DNA from: Polynucleobacter sp. JS-JIR-5-A7
Lineage (GTDB): Bacteria; Pseudomonadota; Gammaproteobacteria; Burkholderiales; Burkholderiaceae
Length of the DNA stretch: 64,000 nucleotides
Assembly (NCBI RefSeq): GCF_018687935.1
Contig: NZ_CP061308.1
Location: 738,048-802,047 of the forward strand
Direction: 5' to 3'
Of this stretch, positions 34,771-43,159 are shown in pieces. Under the pieces are notes generated by a model that was not told the DNA's origin, did not search any database, and was given only the letters and a program-made list of their open reading frames with translations. Both the position numbers and the translations under genes were made by a program. Position 1 is the first letter of the stretch; each line of letters opens with the position of its first letter.

Positions 34771-35790
34771 ATGGCAGATGAGAATCTCACCGAAGGTGAA
34801 CTTGACGAGCTGTTAAAAGACGTTGAGCTCACTGAAGAGCAAAAAAATGCTCAAATGCAGGAACAAAGCCTGCAGGGTGCACCAGCGAAGACTTTTAATT
34901 TAGGCACCCAAGAGCGCCTAGTTCGTGGCCGTATGCCCACGATTGAAACGGTTCATGAACGTTTTATTCGTTTGCTGAGAATTACCGCCTCTAACTTATT
35001 TGGCACGCTAATAGAAGTAAAGACCTCAGCAACAACAACCTGTAAGTATGGTGAGCTACTATCCAAACATAGTCAACCAAGCAATATTAATTTGATCAAA
35101 CTCAAACCACTGCGTGGTACTGGTTTGTTGATCATCGATCCCAATTTGGTGTTGTACACCGTTGACAATCTTTTTGGTGGCGGAGCCCGTTTCCCAGTGT
35201 CCATCGAGGGTCGCGAGTTCACGGCTACTGAGATGCGGATTGTGGGTACCTTATTAAAGACTTTCTTTGCTTCATATCAAGAAGCATGGGCCCCGGCCTA
35301 CGAGATCGAATGTGATCACGTGAGCTCAGAAATGAATTTGTCATTTGTGAATATCGCTATGGCAAGTGAATTGATGTCAACCACTACATTTACACTGGTG
35401 ATTGGTGAAGCCAGCTACGAGATTGACTTATGCATCCCCTATATGATGCTCGAGCCAATCATGGATATTCTGACATCCCAGACTCAGGGCATGGTTGCTG
35501 AGCATGATCATGTTTGGGAAGAGACCTTACTTCAACAAGTAGAAGCAGTTGAAGTAGAGGTGGTTGCTAATTTAGGCAATAAAACCATGCTGATGGAAGA
35601 AATCATTGCCTTAAAGAGCGGCGACGTGATTCCCTTCCCTTATTCAGCAGAAATACCGGTAACGGTAGATAACGTGCCTGTCTTATCTTGCCGTTATGGC
35701 ATTTATAACAATCAATACGCATTGCGAGTTGAAAAACTCTTGAAACCTGACGCATCTGAATATATTAAAGGAGCCAATGATGGCAAATGA
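34771..35790 (+). CDS. fliM: Flagellar motor switch protein FliM
   Basis: FliM is the C-ring protein that binds phosphorylated CheY and FliG. The 339-residue protein has an acidic N-terminal CheY-binding helix region (LTEGELDELLKDVEL), the middle domain (RFIRLLRITASNLFGTLIEV, LFGGGARFPV) and the C-terminal FliN-like domain. The N-terminal segment resembles the usual LSQDEIDALL motif. It overlaps fliN by 14 bases. Confidence 0.97.
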   Translation: MADENLTEGELDELLKDVELTEEQKNAQMQEQSLQGAPAKTFNLGTQERLVRGRMPTIETVHERFIRLLRITASNLFGTLIEVKTSATTTCKYGELLSKHSQPSNINLIKLKPLRGTGLLIIDPNLVLYTVDNLFGGGARFPVSIEGREFTATEMRIVGTLLKTFFASYQEAWAPAYEIECDHVSSEMNLSFVNIAMASELMSTTTFTLVIGEASYEIDLCIPYMMLEPIMDILTSQTQGMVAEHDHVWEETLLQQVEAVEVEVVANLGNKTMLMEEIIALKSGDVIPFPYSAEIPVTVDNVPVLSCRYGIYNNQYALRVEKLLKPDASEYIKGANDGK

Positions 35791-36127
35791 AATTGAATCC
35801 GGCAATCAAACGGGTGCCGAAGTGTTTAACGAGTTGGAAGGGGCCGACAAGTCCCTGCCACAGGAAAAGGATTTGGAATTCATTAAAGATATTCCGGTTC
35901 AATTCTCGGTAGAAATCGGCCGCACCAAAATTCCAATTAAGTCACTTTTGCAACTCACACAGGGCTCTATTGTTGAATTAGATGCTGCCTCTGGCGATTT
36001 GATGGATATCCTCGTCAATGGCACGATGATTGCTAAAGGCGAAGTGGTCGTGATTAATGAAAAGTTTGGTATTCGCCTGACTGAAATCATTACCCCAATT
36101 GAGCGTATTCGCAAGCTTAATAAATAA
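35777..36127 (+). CDS. fliN: Flagellar motor switch protein FliN
   Basis: FliN forms the base of the C ring and helps dock export complexes. The 116-residue protein contains the SpoA/FliN domain with IPVQFSVEIGRTKIPIKSLLQL and VNGTMIAKGEVVVINEKFGIRLTEI, both close to family consensus. AGGAGCC precedes ATG 35777, which lies inside the fliM 3' end, so translation is coupled. Confidence 0.97.
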   Translation: MMANEIESGNQTGAEVFNELEGADKSLPQEKDLEFIKDIPVQFSVEIGRTKIPIKSLLQLTQGSIVELDAASGDLMDILVNGTMIAKGEVVVINEKFGIRLTEIITPIERIRKLNK

Positions 36128-36177
36128 ATCAATTAATCATCAAACCATACAAGCCCTATAAGCCAGAAAACAGCACG

Positions 36178-36795
36178 ATGACCATCTTGAAAACTCGCAA
36201 CTGGGCAATACTCGCAAGCTTCTTCTTTGCTGAAGTAGCGCTAGCTCAGGTTACTCGTGTTCCAGAGTCTGACGGTGGACCATTTCGTGTGATTCTGGGT
36301 TTGTTATTGGTATTAGCCTTAATCGCTGGTTTAGCGTGGGCGATGAAAAAACTTAATCATGCCAAGATTGGCAATCAATCGGTTGCCAAAATTGTCGGTG
36401 GCGTGAGTGTCGGTCCGCGTGAGCGTGTGGTAGTCGTTGAAATTGGTGGCAATTGGGTGGTTGTTGGCGTGGCTTCAGGTCAAGTCAATAGCTTGGCCAA
36501 CTTTAAGATGGCAGATCTTGACTTTAGTGATGGCTACGATGAAGCGCCATTCTATGAAGATGAGTCAACACCAACTGCTAAGCAGGGTGGTCGTGAGCAA
36601 CGCCAACCCGAGCCCCGTTTTCAATTCAGATCTGAATTTGATGAAGAGCAGTCACCTCCTTCGTCTAAGTTTCAAGAAGAGCCGCGCAATATGCAAAGTA
36701 GTTTTAAACCTCAAACCAATTCTGCCAAGTTTCATAAAGAAAATGTGAAGCGTTTTTTACGCAAGGTCCTCAAAGTAGGTGATGGCAATGAATGA
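36178..36795 (+). CDS. fliO: Flagellar biosynthetic protein FliO
   Basis: FliO assists assembly of the FliP core of the export gate. The 205-residue protein has a signal-like N terminus (AILASFFFAEVALAQ), a membrane segment (ILGLLLVLALIAGLAWAMKKL, given in part as LLLVLALIAGLAWAM) and the typical short cytoplasmic domain (VSVGPRERVVVVEIGGNWVVVGV, in part VGPRERVVVVEIG). The C-terminal tail is long and Gln/Glu/Pro-rich. It overlaps the start of fliP. Confidence 0.92.
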   Translation: MTILKTRNWAILASFFFAEVALAQVTRVPESDGGPFRVILGLLLVLALIAGLAWAMKKLNHAKIGNQSVAKIVGGVSVGPRERVVVVEIGGNWVVVGVASGQVNSLANFKMADLDFSDGYDEAPFYEDESTPTAKQGGREQRQPEPRFQFRSEFDEEQSPPSSKFQEEPRNMQSSFKPQTNSAKFHKENVKRFLRKVLKVGDGNE

Positions 36796-37585
36796 TCTTA
36801 ATGAAATGAAGCCCATCCATCTCAATGCCAAGACTGTATTTTGGGCGCTGTGCTTGGGCTTTGCCTTGGCTTGTATTTTCTACACGATTCCCAGTTATGC
36901 AGCGAATAATTCATCATTGAATGTTTTATCCAGCTCCGCTGGACCTGGTGGCAGTCAAAACTACAGCTTGAGTCTGCAGACTCTGATTCTGCTGACCTCT
37001 TTATCTTTTTTGCCAACCGTTTTATTAATGATGACCAGCTTTACCCGCATCATTATTGTGCTTTCACTCTTGCGTCAGGCGATTGGTGCGCAAGCAACCC
37101 CACCAAACCAAATCTTATTAGGCTTAGCGCTATTCTTAACCTTCTTTGTGATGGGCCCGGTGTTTGATCGAGTCTATAACGAGGCGTATCAGCCGCTCAA
37201 TGAAAACAAGATTACGATGCAGCAGGCTTTAGAAAAAGGTTCAGTCCCGATTAGAGAGTTCATGCTCAAACAAACCCGCGAAACCGATCTGGCTTTATTC
37301 TTAAATATGTCTGGCAAGAAAGTCGCCTCACCTGAAGATATTCCGATGAGTGTTTTGGTCCCTAGCTTTATGACTAGTGAGTTAAAAACCGGCTTTCAGA
37401 TTGGCTTTAGTATTTTTATTCCTTTTTTGATTATTGATATGGTGGTCGCCAGTGTGCTGATGGCCATGGGCATGATGATGGTCTCGCCGGCGATTATTTC
37501 CTTGCCCTTTAAGCTGATGCTATTCGTGTTGGTAGATGGTTGGCAGCTACTATTAGGCTCCTTAGCAGCTAGCTTTGCATCCTAA
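36782..37585 (+). CDS. fliP: Flagellar export gate protein FliP
   Basis: FliP forms the pentameric core of the export gate. The sequence has an N-terminal signal segment (FALACIFYTIPSYA), then the conserved membrane core with LPTVLLMMTSFTRIIIVLSLL, LLGLALFLTFFVMGPV and the C-terminal signature SPAIISLPFKLMLFVLVDGW. It starts inside the fliO 3' end; GTG 36779, ATG 36782 and ATG 36788 are all possible starts. Confidence 0.97.
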   Translation: MAMNDLNEMKPIHLNAKTVFWALCLGFALACIFYTIPSYAANNSSLNVLSSSAGPGGSQNYSLSLQTLILLTSLSFLPTVLLMMTSFTRIIIVLSLLRQAIGAQATPPNQILLGLALFLTFFVMGPVFDRVYNEAYQPLNENKITMQQALEKGSVPIREFMLKQTRETDLALFLNMSGKKVASPEDIPMSVLVPSFMTSELKTGFQIGFSIFIPFLIIDMVVASVLMAMGMMMVSPAIISLPFKLMLFVLVDGWQLLLGSLAASFAS

Positions 37586-37660
37586 GTGGTGGCAGCAAAA
37601 ACTAAATAATCAAACAGATAAAAAATAGAAAAAATAAATAATAGGACCAGGACAAAAGTC

Positions 37661-37930
37661 ATGACACCAGAATCAGTAATGAATATCGGGCGCCTTGCAA
37701 TGGAGACCACCTTACTGGTCGGCGCACCTTTGCTCTTAGTTTCTCTGCTAGTCGGTTTGATTATTTCGGTATTTCAAGCAGCCACTCAAATTAACGAAGC
37801 GACTTTGTCTTTTATTCCAAAGCTGCTGGGTATCTTGCTGACACTCCTCATCGCAGGGCCTTGGATGATCTCAGTATTAGTGACCTATATGCGGGGTATG
37901 TTTAGTAATTTCTCGCTCTTGATGGGCTAA
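37661..37930 (+). CDS. fliQ: Flagellar export gate protein FliQ
   Basis: FliQ wraps the FliP-FliR core. The 89-residue protein has two membrane helices and the usual start MTPESVMNIGRLAMETT and middle ISVFQAATQINEATLSFIPK. The distance to fliP is 75 bases, larger than other gaps in this operon, with a purine-rich ribosome site AATAGGACCAGGAC. Confidence 0.97.
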   Translation: MTPESVMNIGRLAMETTLLVGAPLLLVSLLVGLIISVFQAATQINEATLSFIPKLLGILLTLLIAGPWMISVLVTYMRGMFSNFSLLMG

Positions 37931-37948
37931 CACCATTCATTCTTACCC

Positions 37949-38725
37949 ATGCTGACGCTCAATAGCGAACTCATCCAAGCTTGGGTTGTCACGATCTTAA
38001 TACCGCTCACGCGGATTCTGGGCTTCGTAGCCATTGCACCGTTTTTTGGTAATCAAGCAGTCTCACCGCAAATTAAAGTGGCTATGGGCATTTTGCTCGC
38101 CATGGTGATTGCGCCTGCAGCACCAGTAATGCCAGACATTGACTTACTCTCCTTGAGTGGTGTTTTGATTGTTGCCGAGCAATTGATCATAGGCTTGGCA
38201 ATCGGTTTTATGGCGCAGATTATCTTTAGTGCGATTGAGTTTGCCGGGCAGGTGAGTGGTATGACTATGGGCTTTGGTTTTGCAACCAATTACGATCCTC
38301 AGTCAGGCGGCACAACCGTGGTGATTAGTCAGCTCATGGGTATCTTGGCACTCTTAGTTTTCCTAAGCATGAATGGCCACTTGATCATGATTTCTGCATT
38401 GCTGCAGAGCTTTTATGACTTCCCCGTCACAGCACAAGCCCATATGGTGGATGGCATGATGATTGCACTGTGGGGCGCTAAGCTATTCAGTATCGCTTTG
38501 CAACTCTCACTACCCATTGTGGCGACTTTACTCATCACTAACCTAGCTTTAGGTATTTTGACAAGATCATCACCGCAGCTCAATATTTTTGGTATCGGCT
38601 TTCCACTAACCCTATTGGTTGGATTCTTGGTAATCATGTTGATGCTACCCACGCTAGCTGCCCCTTATCAAATCGTGATCGAGCAGGGGATTGAGGCGAG
38701 TAAAAATATGCTGAAGTTGAGGTGA
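37949..38725 (+). CDS. fliR: Flagellar export gate protein FliR
   Basis: FliR is the single-copy component of the export gate core. The 258-residue protein has about six membrane helices, with family segments LTRILGFVAIAPFFGNQAV, EFAGQVSGMTMGFGFATNYDP and LNIFGIGFPLTLLVG. It is the last gene of the fliLMNOPQR series. flhA and flhB are not in this window. A toxin-antitoxin-like pair follows after 139 bases. Confidence 0.97.
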   Translation: MLTLNSELIQAWVVTILIPLTRILGFVAIAPFFGNQAVSPQIKVAMGILLAMVIAPAAPVMPDIDLLSLSGVLIVAEQLIIGLAIGFMAQIIFSAIEFAGQVSGMTMGFGFATNYDPQSGGTTVVISQLMGILALLVFLSMNGHLIMISALLQSFYDFPVTAQAHMVDGMMIALWGAKLFSIALQLSLPIVATLLITNLALGILTRSSPQLNIFGIGFPLTLLVGFLVIMLMLPTLAAPYQIVIEQGIEASKNMLKLR

Positions 38726-38864
38726 TGTTTGGATGTGGAAAAATAGCTAGCCTTATGCGGCATTGAACACTATCCCCCCAATATATGGATCTATAAACCG
38801 GCATATAGTAAGTCTTTAAGTTATTGATATTGCTTTATATTTACATCTAAATTACAATAACCAT

Positions 38865-39368
38865 ATGGACATTAAAGGCCGCATCTTGCAATCCCTTCGC
38901 CCGCGTCGAGATGGGCTTTTGTTGCGCTTAGACACCAAGTCTCTTGGCAGCCCTAGTCAAGTGTCTTATGCCCTGCGTTCTTTGGTTGATAGTGGCCTCA
39001 TTGAAAAGCTAGATCGAGGTGTTTACGCTAAGCCTTCTAAGGTGTTGGAATTGGGTAAGGAAGCGTTGCTAGCAAGTGCTTCTTTGAGAGTAAAAAACTT
39101 GCGCGATCAATTCATACGCCTCAGTAAGCGAACTCGTTTGACGCCAACTGCTCGGTATGTCAAGAGTTTGGCAAAAAGTGAGGGCGTTAGATTTAATCCC
39201 ATCTATGCAGATCGTTGGGCGAGTTCAGTTACTAAGTTAGCCGGCGATGAAGTAATGAGTGACGCAACCGATGATTTACTAGTCGCTCTTACACGCTCAG
39301 GAAAAATGACCCCCAAAGATATGGTGGCACTGGTAATCAAACACCATAAAGACCTCAAGCGTGTTTGA
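38865..39368 (+). CDS. AbiEi/DUF6088-like winged-helix protein (putative antitoxin of Fic)
   Basis: The 167-residue protein has an N-terminal winged-helix fold (LQSLRPRRDGLLLRLDTKSLGSPSQVSYALRSLVDSGLIEKLDRGVYAKP, given here as a span from residue 8 to 57), as in AbiEi and DUF6088 proteins, and a helical C-terminal part. Its last eight bases overlap the Fic gene start. The arrangement (DNA-binding protein first, Fic toxin second, overlapping) fits a toxin-antitoxin-like pair. It likely represses its own operon. Assignment as antitoxin is inference. Confidence 0.72.
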   Translation: MDIKGRILQSLRPRRDGLLLRLDTKSLGSPSQVSYALRSLVDSGLIEKLDRGVYAKPSKVLELGKEALLASASLRVKNLRDQFIRLSKRTRLTPTARYVKSLAKSEGVRFNPIYADRWASSVTKLAGDEVMSDATDDLLVALTRSGKMTPKDMVALVIKHHKDLKRV

Positions 39369-40089
39369 TCCATTTGGAGATTATGCTTCACGTGGTTATC
39401 TGCGCAACACCGCTGGCGAAAAAGATATAGAAATCATTAAAATTGCGGAGCACGAACTATTTCGTGCTCAGTTACCAATTGCTTTGGATTTTTTAGCACA
39501 ATGCAAAAGAATTGAGTACTCTGATTTTTTGGAGGTTCACCGCATTCTATTTTTAGGTCTTTATCCTTGGGCTGGTGAAGATCGAAATACGCTTTTGCCA
39601 GATAGGTCCATCAGCAAAGGTGAGGTGTACTTTTGCCACCCAAAAGATTGTCAGCGTGCGATTGAGGAGGGGCTTTCATCCGCTCAAGACAAACAACAAA
39701 TGGCAGTAAGGCCAGGATTTATTATGGGCATGTTTGCATTTGGTCACCCATTTCTAGATGGCAATGGACGTGCCATGCTCCTTGTTCATGCTGAGTTATG
39801 TTTTCGTGCGAATATGTCGATTGATTGGATTGCTACTGACAAGACTGCTTATCTAGAGGCATTAACTCGTGAAATTGAATATCTCCATTCTGGTGCTTTA
39901 GATCAATATTTGCGCCCATTCATTGGTGAGAAAATTCACCGAGATAAGTGGTTGGAATGTATATCAATCTTGCCAGGCCTTGATGGGGTCAATGCAGGGG
40001 TAGATTCTTCAGCGCAATATCCGGATCCGCAAGTGGCTGAGAGTTACCAAGCTTTCGAACGTCGGCGTGACTATAAGCTTGCAAGCTAG
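39361..40089 (+). CDS. Fic/DOC family protein
   Basis: Fic proteins transfer AMP or other nucleotide groups onto target proteins. The 242-residue protein has the Fic core HPFLDGNGRAMLL with catalytic His129; the consensus HPFxxGNGRxxR has its final Arg replaced by Leu here. A typical N-terminal segment (LFLGLYPWAGEDR) is also present. No clear inhibitory (S/T)xxxE(G/N) motif was seen in the protein. It starts at GTG 39361, overlapping the wHTH gene by eight bases. The C-terminal 50 residues are not part of the core. Confidence 0.85.
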   Translation: MFDPFGDYASRGYLRNTAGEKDIEIIKIAEHELFRAQLPIALDFLAQCKRIEYSDFLEVHRILFLGLYPWAGEDRNTLLPDRSISKGEVYFCHPKDCQRAIEEGLSSAQDKQQMAVRPGFIMGMFAFGHPFLDGNGRAMLLVHAELCFRANMSIDWIATDKTAYLEALTREIEYLHSGALDQYLRPFIGEKIHRDKWLECISILPGLDGVNAGVDSSAQYPDPQVAESYQAFERRRDYKLAS

Positions 40090-40117
40090 ATAACCAGCCA
40101 GCTATTCAAAACAGCCT

Positions 40118-40385
40118 ATGAATACAACCTTCCAAAAAGCCTTCACCCTTCACCAGCAAGGCGAAGTAGAGCAAGCAAAATTACTTTACGAAGATATTTT
40201 CCAAAATGATCCCAATCATTTTGACGCTCTGCATAAGCTCGGAGTGGCAGTTACCGATGAAGATCCTTCAAGAGCAGTGCAGTGTACCCGGGCTACTTGT
40301 GCAAATTGACGCGCAATGAATGCCACTATTTGAACTCTCCATGTTAGGCATTGATTTTTACCCAACCAACAGCCTTGCCAGCATA
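40118..40385 (+). pseudogene. Collapsed copy of the TPR gene at 41005 (internal deletion)
   Basis: Bases 40118-40281 match the first 165 bases of the intact gene at 41005 at roughly nine in ten positions. The match then jumps: from about 40291 the sequence resembles the parent's internal segment from about 41850, reading LLVQIDAQ-stop-MPLFELSM against LLVQIDPRLMPIFERSM in the parent. About 690 bases between are missing, the two parts are out of frame, and a stop interrupts the second. It is therefore a relic of a tandem paralogue. The RelE-type module begins right after it. Confidence 0.85.
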
Positions 40386-40401
40386 AATAATATTCTATAC
40401 A

Positions 40402-40417
40402 ATACTATTGATAGTGT
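40402..40417. promoter_or_regulatory. Palindromic operator/promoter region of the relBE-like module
   Basis: ACTAT-TG-ATAGT (40404-40415) is a perfect inverted repeat within an AT-rich stretch, 19 bases before the antitoxin ATG. TATACAAT at 40397-40404 resembles a -10 box. Type II antitoxins usually bind such a site and repress their own operon. Confidence 0.6.
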
Positions 40418-40433
40418 TATTAATGGGGTGATA

Positions 40434-40700
40434 ATGGGTACCGTCGTAGCAAATAATTTAAAAACTAAGGGCATAAAAGCCATTGAGGAAGCTTTACTAG
40501 ATCAACTAGAAGCGCCTGTATCTGTGCGTGGACAGGTGAAGTATGTGGTGATGAGCCAGGAGCAATATCAGTATTTACGTGAATGCGAACTGGAGGCTGC
40601 ACTAGCTGAATCCAGGGCTGATTTGGCGGGTGGACGCTTTGTTAAAGAAACCGTGGCTCAGCATATTAAACGTCTTAAGCAAATCAACAAGTCAGCCTAA
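40434..40700 (+). CDS. Type II antitoxin, Phd/YefM-like
   Basis: The 88-residue protein from ATG 40434 has the short beta-strand/helix N-terminal region typical of Phd/YefM-type antitoxins (KTKGIKAIEEALLDQLEAPVSVRGQVKYVVMSQEQY, given as the span from residue 11 to 45) and a charged C-terminal tail that would wrap the toxin. Its stop overlaps the toxin start (TAATG). An in-frame start at 40320 lies within the TPR relic and is not the gene start. Confidence 0.82.
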   Translation: MGTVVANNLKTKGIKAIEEALLDQLEAPVSVRGQVKYVVMSQEQYQYLRECELEAALAESRADLAGGRFVKETVAQHIKRLKQINKSA

Positions 40701-40975
40701 TGAGTTGGCAGTTAATCTTTACTGAGCAATACAACCGGCGTGCTGCAAAGTTTCTAAAGCGTCATCCTGATGTGGAAACACAGTATGCCAAAGCATTAGA
40801 ACTGTTAGAGCTCAATCCCCATCATCCTTCTCTGCGTCTTCATAGTTTGTCTGGAAGGCTTGATGGCTTACAAAGCATTTCGATCAATCTGAAATACCGA
40901 GTCACTATTGAAATGATTATTACTGAACATGAGATTGTTTTGATCAATGTTGGTGATCATGAAGCGGTTTATTAA
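40700..40975 (+). CDS. RelE/ParE-superfamily toxin
   Basis: The 91-residue protein has the RelE-fold pattern: FTEQYNRRAAKFLKRHP at the start, LRLHSLSGRLDGLQSISIN in the middle and INVGDHEAVY at the end, which corresponds to the family ending IGxHDEVY. RelE toxins cleave mRNA at the ribosome; ParE relatives poison gyrase, and the sequence alone does not tell which. It overlaps the antitoxin by one base and lies between a TPR relic and the intact TPR gene. Confidence 0.87.
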   Translation: MSWQLIFTEQYNRRAAKFLKRHPDVETQYAKALELLELNPHHPSLRLHSLSGRLDGLQSISINLKYRVTIEMIITEHEIVLINVGDHEAVY

Positions 40976-41004
40976 ACTAGCTACTGAGTGATTCAATAAA
41001 GCAC

Positions 41005-42600
41005 ATGAGTACATCCTTCGAAAAAGCCTTCATATTTCACCAGCAAGGTGAAATAGAGCAAGCAAAATTACTTTACGAAGATATTCTTCAAAATGATCCC
41101 AATCATTTTGATGCTCTGCATATGCTCGGAGTGGCAGTTACCGATGAAGATCCTTCAAGAGCAGTGCAATTACTCTCCAAAGCGCTTGAGATCAATTCAA
41201 CGATGCCAGAGTGCTTTAATAATGCAGCCCATGCGCTGATGAAGCTGGGGCAGCATGCTTTAGCACTAGAGTGCTGCCGTCATTCCATCGCACTTGAAGC
41301 TGGAAATTGGACCACATACGCGAATGCTGCAGAGGCGTTACGTAATCTCCAGCGCCAAGAGGATGCCTTGGTGTCGATTAATGCCGCTATTAGTATTGCG
41401 CCAACCATGGCTAAGCTCTATTCCAACCGAGGCAATCTCTTTAAAGAGCTGGGGCAGTATGAACAAGCATTACTAGAGTATCAAACAGCGATTGAGCTAG
41501 ACCCAGGAGACGCTACTTTCTACGTCAATCGAGGGTTGGCATATCAAGATTTAAACCTGATTTATCCTGCGATTGAGAGTCAAGAAAAGGCGATTGCTCT
41601 AGACCCTCAGTTAGGAGCGGCACACGATAACCTGGCAAAGCTGTACTTACTCAATGGTAATTTGCAATCGGGTTGGGGTATGTATCACTGGCGCTGGAAA
41701 GGCCTTAGCCTGACAATCCAGCCCTTAAAAACTAGCAAGCCAAAGTGGCGAAACGGTAGCACAGCCAAAAAACTATTAGTTTGGGCAGAGCAGGGCGCAA
41801 GTGAGCATATCCTCTTTGGCAGCTTACTCTTAGAGATGCAGCGATTAGTGCCAAATCTATTGGTGCAGATTGATCCGCGTTTAATGCCGATTTTTGAACG
41901 CTCGATGCCAGAAATTACCTTTTATTCTGCAACAGAAATCGTAGATGAATCGCTCTACGATGCTCATATCGCCTTAGGGGATCTACCGGGACTTTTTAGA
42001 AATCAAATCGATGATTTTCTGAATGTCAAACTTCAGTATCTCAAGCCAAAATTTGAGCAAAGAAACCTCATTAAAGAAACGGTAGCCAAGCAAGATGAGT
42101 TGCTCATTGGCATTTCTTGGAAAGAAGAAGATTACTCAGCCAATAAATCAAGCAATTCCAACAAAACAAACAACATAGAGCTTACTCAATTAGTCTCTTC
42201 TTTAAACATGCCTGGCATTAAATTCGTGAATTTACAACAGGGTATTAGTAATCAAGAGCTTGCAGATCTTCAGTCCAAACTGATGATCCAGGTTTATGGA
42301 TATGAGCAGCTTAGTAGTTCATTGGGTTTTGATGACTTAGCAGCACTAGTTAGCGCATGTGACATCATCATCTCAGTAGATAATGAAGTAGCTCACTTGG
42401 CAGGTGCTATGAATATCCCTTGTTGGGTCTTATTACCCAAGGCGCCTCATTGGCGTTGGCTATCAGGAGTGACTTTAAGTCCTTGGTATCCAAGCTTAAG
42501 GCTTTACCGACAAGAGCAGCAGGGCGTTTGGGATGCGCCTCTAGATAAAATCCGCCATGATCTGGTACCGCTATTAAAGCAGTCTACTCAATACAACTGA
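41005..42600 (+). CDS. TPR protein with glycosyltransferase-9-like C-terminal region
   Basis: The 531-residue protein has about six TPR repeats (residues 1-225, e.g. YSNRGNLFKELGQYEQALLEY) and a C-terminal half (about 250-525) resembling heptosyltransferase-like (GT9) domains, with SACDIIISVDNEVAHLAGAMN as the nucleotide-sugar-binding type motif. Such TPR-GT proteins are common next to flagellin genes. It lies between the RelE module and the convergent FliS-like gene, close to the flagellins, so flagellin glycosylation is a reasonable hypothesis. Confidence 0.78.
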   Translation: MSTSFEKAFIFHQQGEIEQAKLLYEDILQNDPNHFDALHMLGVAVTDEDPSRAVQLLSKALEINSTMPECFNNAAHALMKLGQHALALECCRHSIALEAGNWTTYANAAEALRNLQRQEDALVSINAAISIAPTMAKLYSNRGNLFKELGQYEQALLEYQTAIELDPGDATFYVNRGLAYQDLNLIYPAIESQEKAIALDPQLGAAHDNLAKLYLLNGNLQSGWGMYHWRWKGLSLTIQPLKTSKPKWRNGSTAKKLLVWAEQGASEHILFGSLLLEMQRLVPNLLVQIDPRLMPIFERSMPEITFYSATEIVDESLYDAHIALGDLPGLFRNQIDDFLNVKLQYLKPKFEQRNLIKETVAKQDELLIGISWKEEDYSANKSSNSNKTNNIELTQLVSSLNMPGIKFVNLQQGISNQELADLQSKLMIQVYGYEQLSSSLGFDDLAALVSACDIIISVDNEVAHLAGAMNIPCWVLLPKAPHWRWLSGVTLSPWYPSLRLYRQEQQGVWDAPLDKIRHDLVPLLKQSTQYN

Positions 42601-42627
42601 GCAAGGTAATTAATGCATAGCACAAAG

Positions 42628-42659
42628 CAATACACCTAAGCTACTGCTTAGGTGTATTG
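42628..42659. terminator. Strong hairpin between convergent genes
   Basis: A perfect 14-bp stem, CAATACACCTAAGC and GCTTAGGTGTATTG, with loop TACT, lies between the TPR-GT gene (forward) and the FliS-like gene (reverse). There is no T run on either side, so it is not a standard intrinsic terminator, but the location suits a bidirectional stop or transcript stabiliser. Confidence 0.6.
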
Positions 42660-42687
42660 AATATCAATCGAATTGAGAATTACAGAA

Positions 42688-43101
42688 TTAAGCAGTGTGC
42701 TTCATTGGTTCTGCAGCCTCAGCTGGTGCTGCTATGGTTCCAGCTGTTCCCTTGTTGTAAGGGCCTAAGATAACTTCCATTGATGCAATGACCAGGGGAA
42801 GATACTCAAAATTCTGTGACTGAATGGCGCCATTGAGAATCTGAATGTTAGTGCTGTAGATTGTCTTGAGCATGGTGCGGTGTTGAGAATGTAATTTCTC
42901 ATTGAGGTTCTCTTGCACCCACTGTAAGCCTTCAGCGATTTCTAATAATCTTTTGTGATTAGTTACAGGATCAAATTCACCAGCCATGATACGTTTGACC
43001 ATGCTGATGACAGATTCAAACCAGCGTTTTTCAAAGCTTGCACCAGTCAGATTATTATCAACTGACACATAAGCATTAATGGCGTTTTTGCTATTAAACA
43101 T
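42688..43101 (-). CDS. FliS-like flagellin chaperone (tentative)
   Basis: The 137-residue helical protein has the FliS-like opening (NAINAYVSVDNNLTGAS) and a final helix with QNFEYLPLVIASMEVILGPYN that aligns roughly with FliS C-terminal helices, followed by an Ala/Pro tail. FliS binds the C-terminal end of flagellin to prevent premature assembly. It is directly downstream of a flagellin gene on the same strand. The sequence is divergent, so the call rests on pattern and position. Confidence 0.58.
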   Translation of the reverse strand: MFNSKNAINAYVSVDNNLTGASFEKRWFESVISMVKRIMAGEFDPVTNHKRLLEIAEGLQWVQENLNEKLHSQHRTMLKTIYSTNIQILNGAIQSQNFEYLPLVIASMEVILGPYNKGTAGTIAAPAEAAEPMKHTA

Positions 43102-43159
43102 GATGGTCTCTCGTTATCCGTTATTTTGTGTTCTTAGTTAAAAGTATTCTATCTGAAAC

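Noticed and set aside
40320..40433. An extended antitoxin start at 40320
   Set aside because: This part aligns with an internal piece of the TPR gene (MPLFELSM against MPIFERSM); the antitoxin's own start is ATG 40434 after the palindromic operator.
43102..43125. ACGGATAA (reverse strand) as a sigma-28 -10 for the FliS-like gene
   Set aside because: The -35 position matches only three of eight bases, and the start site would fall almost on the ribosome site.
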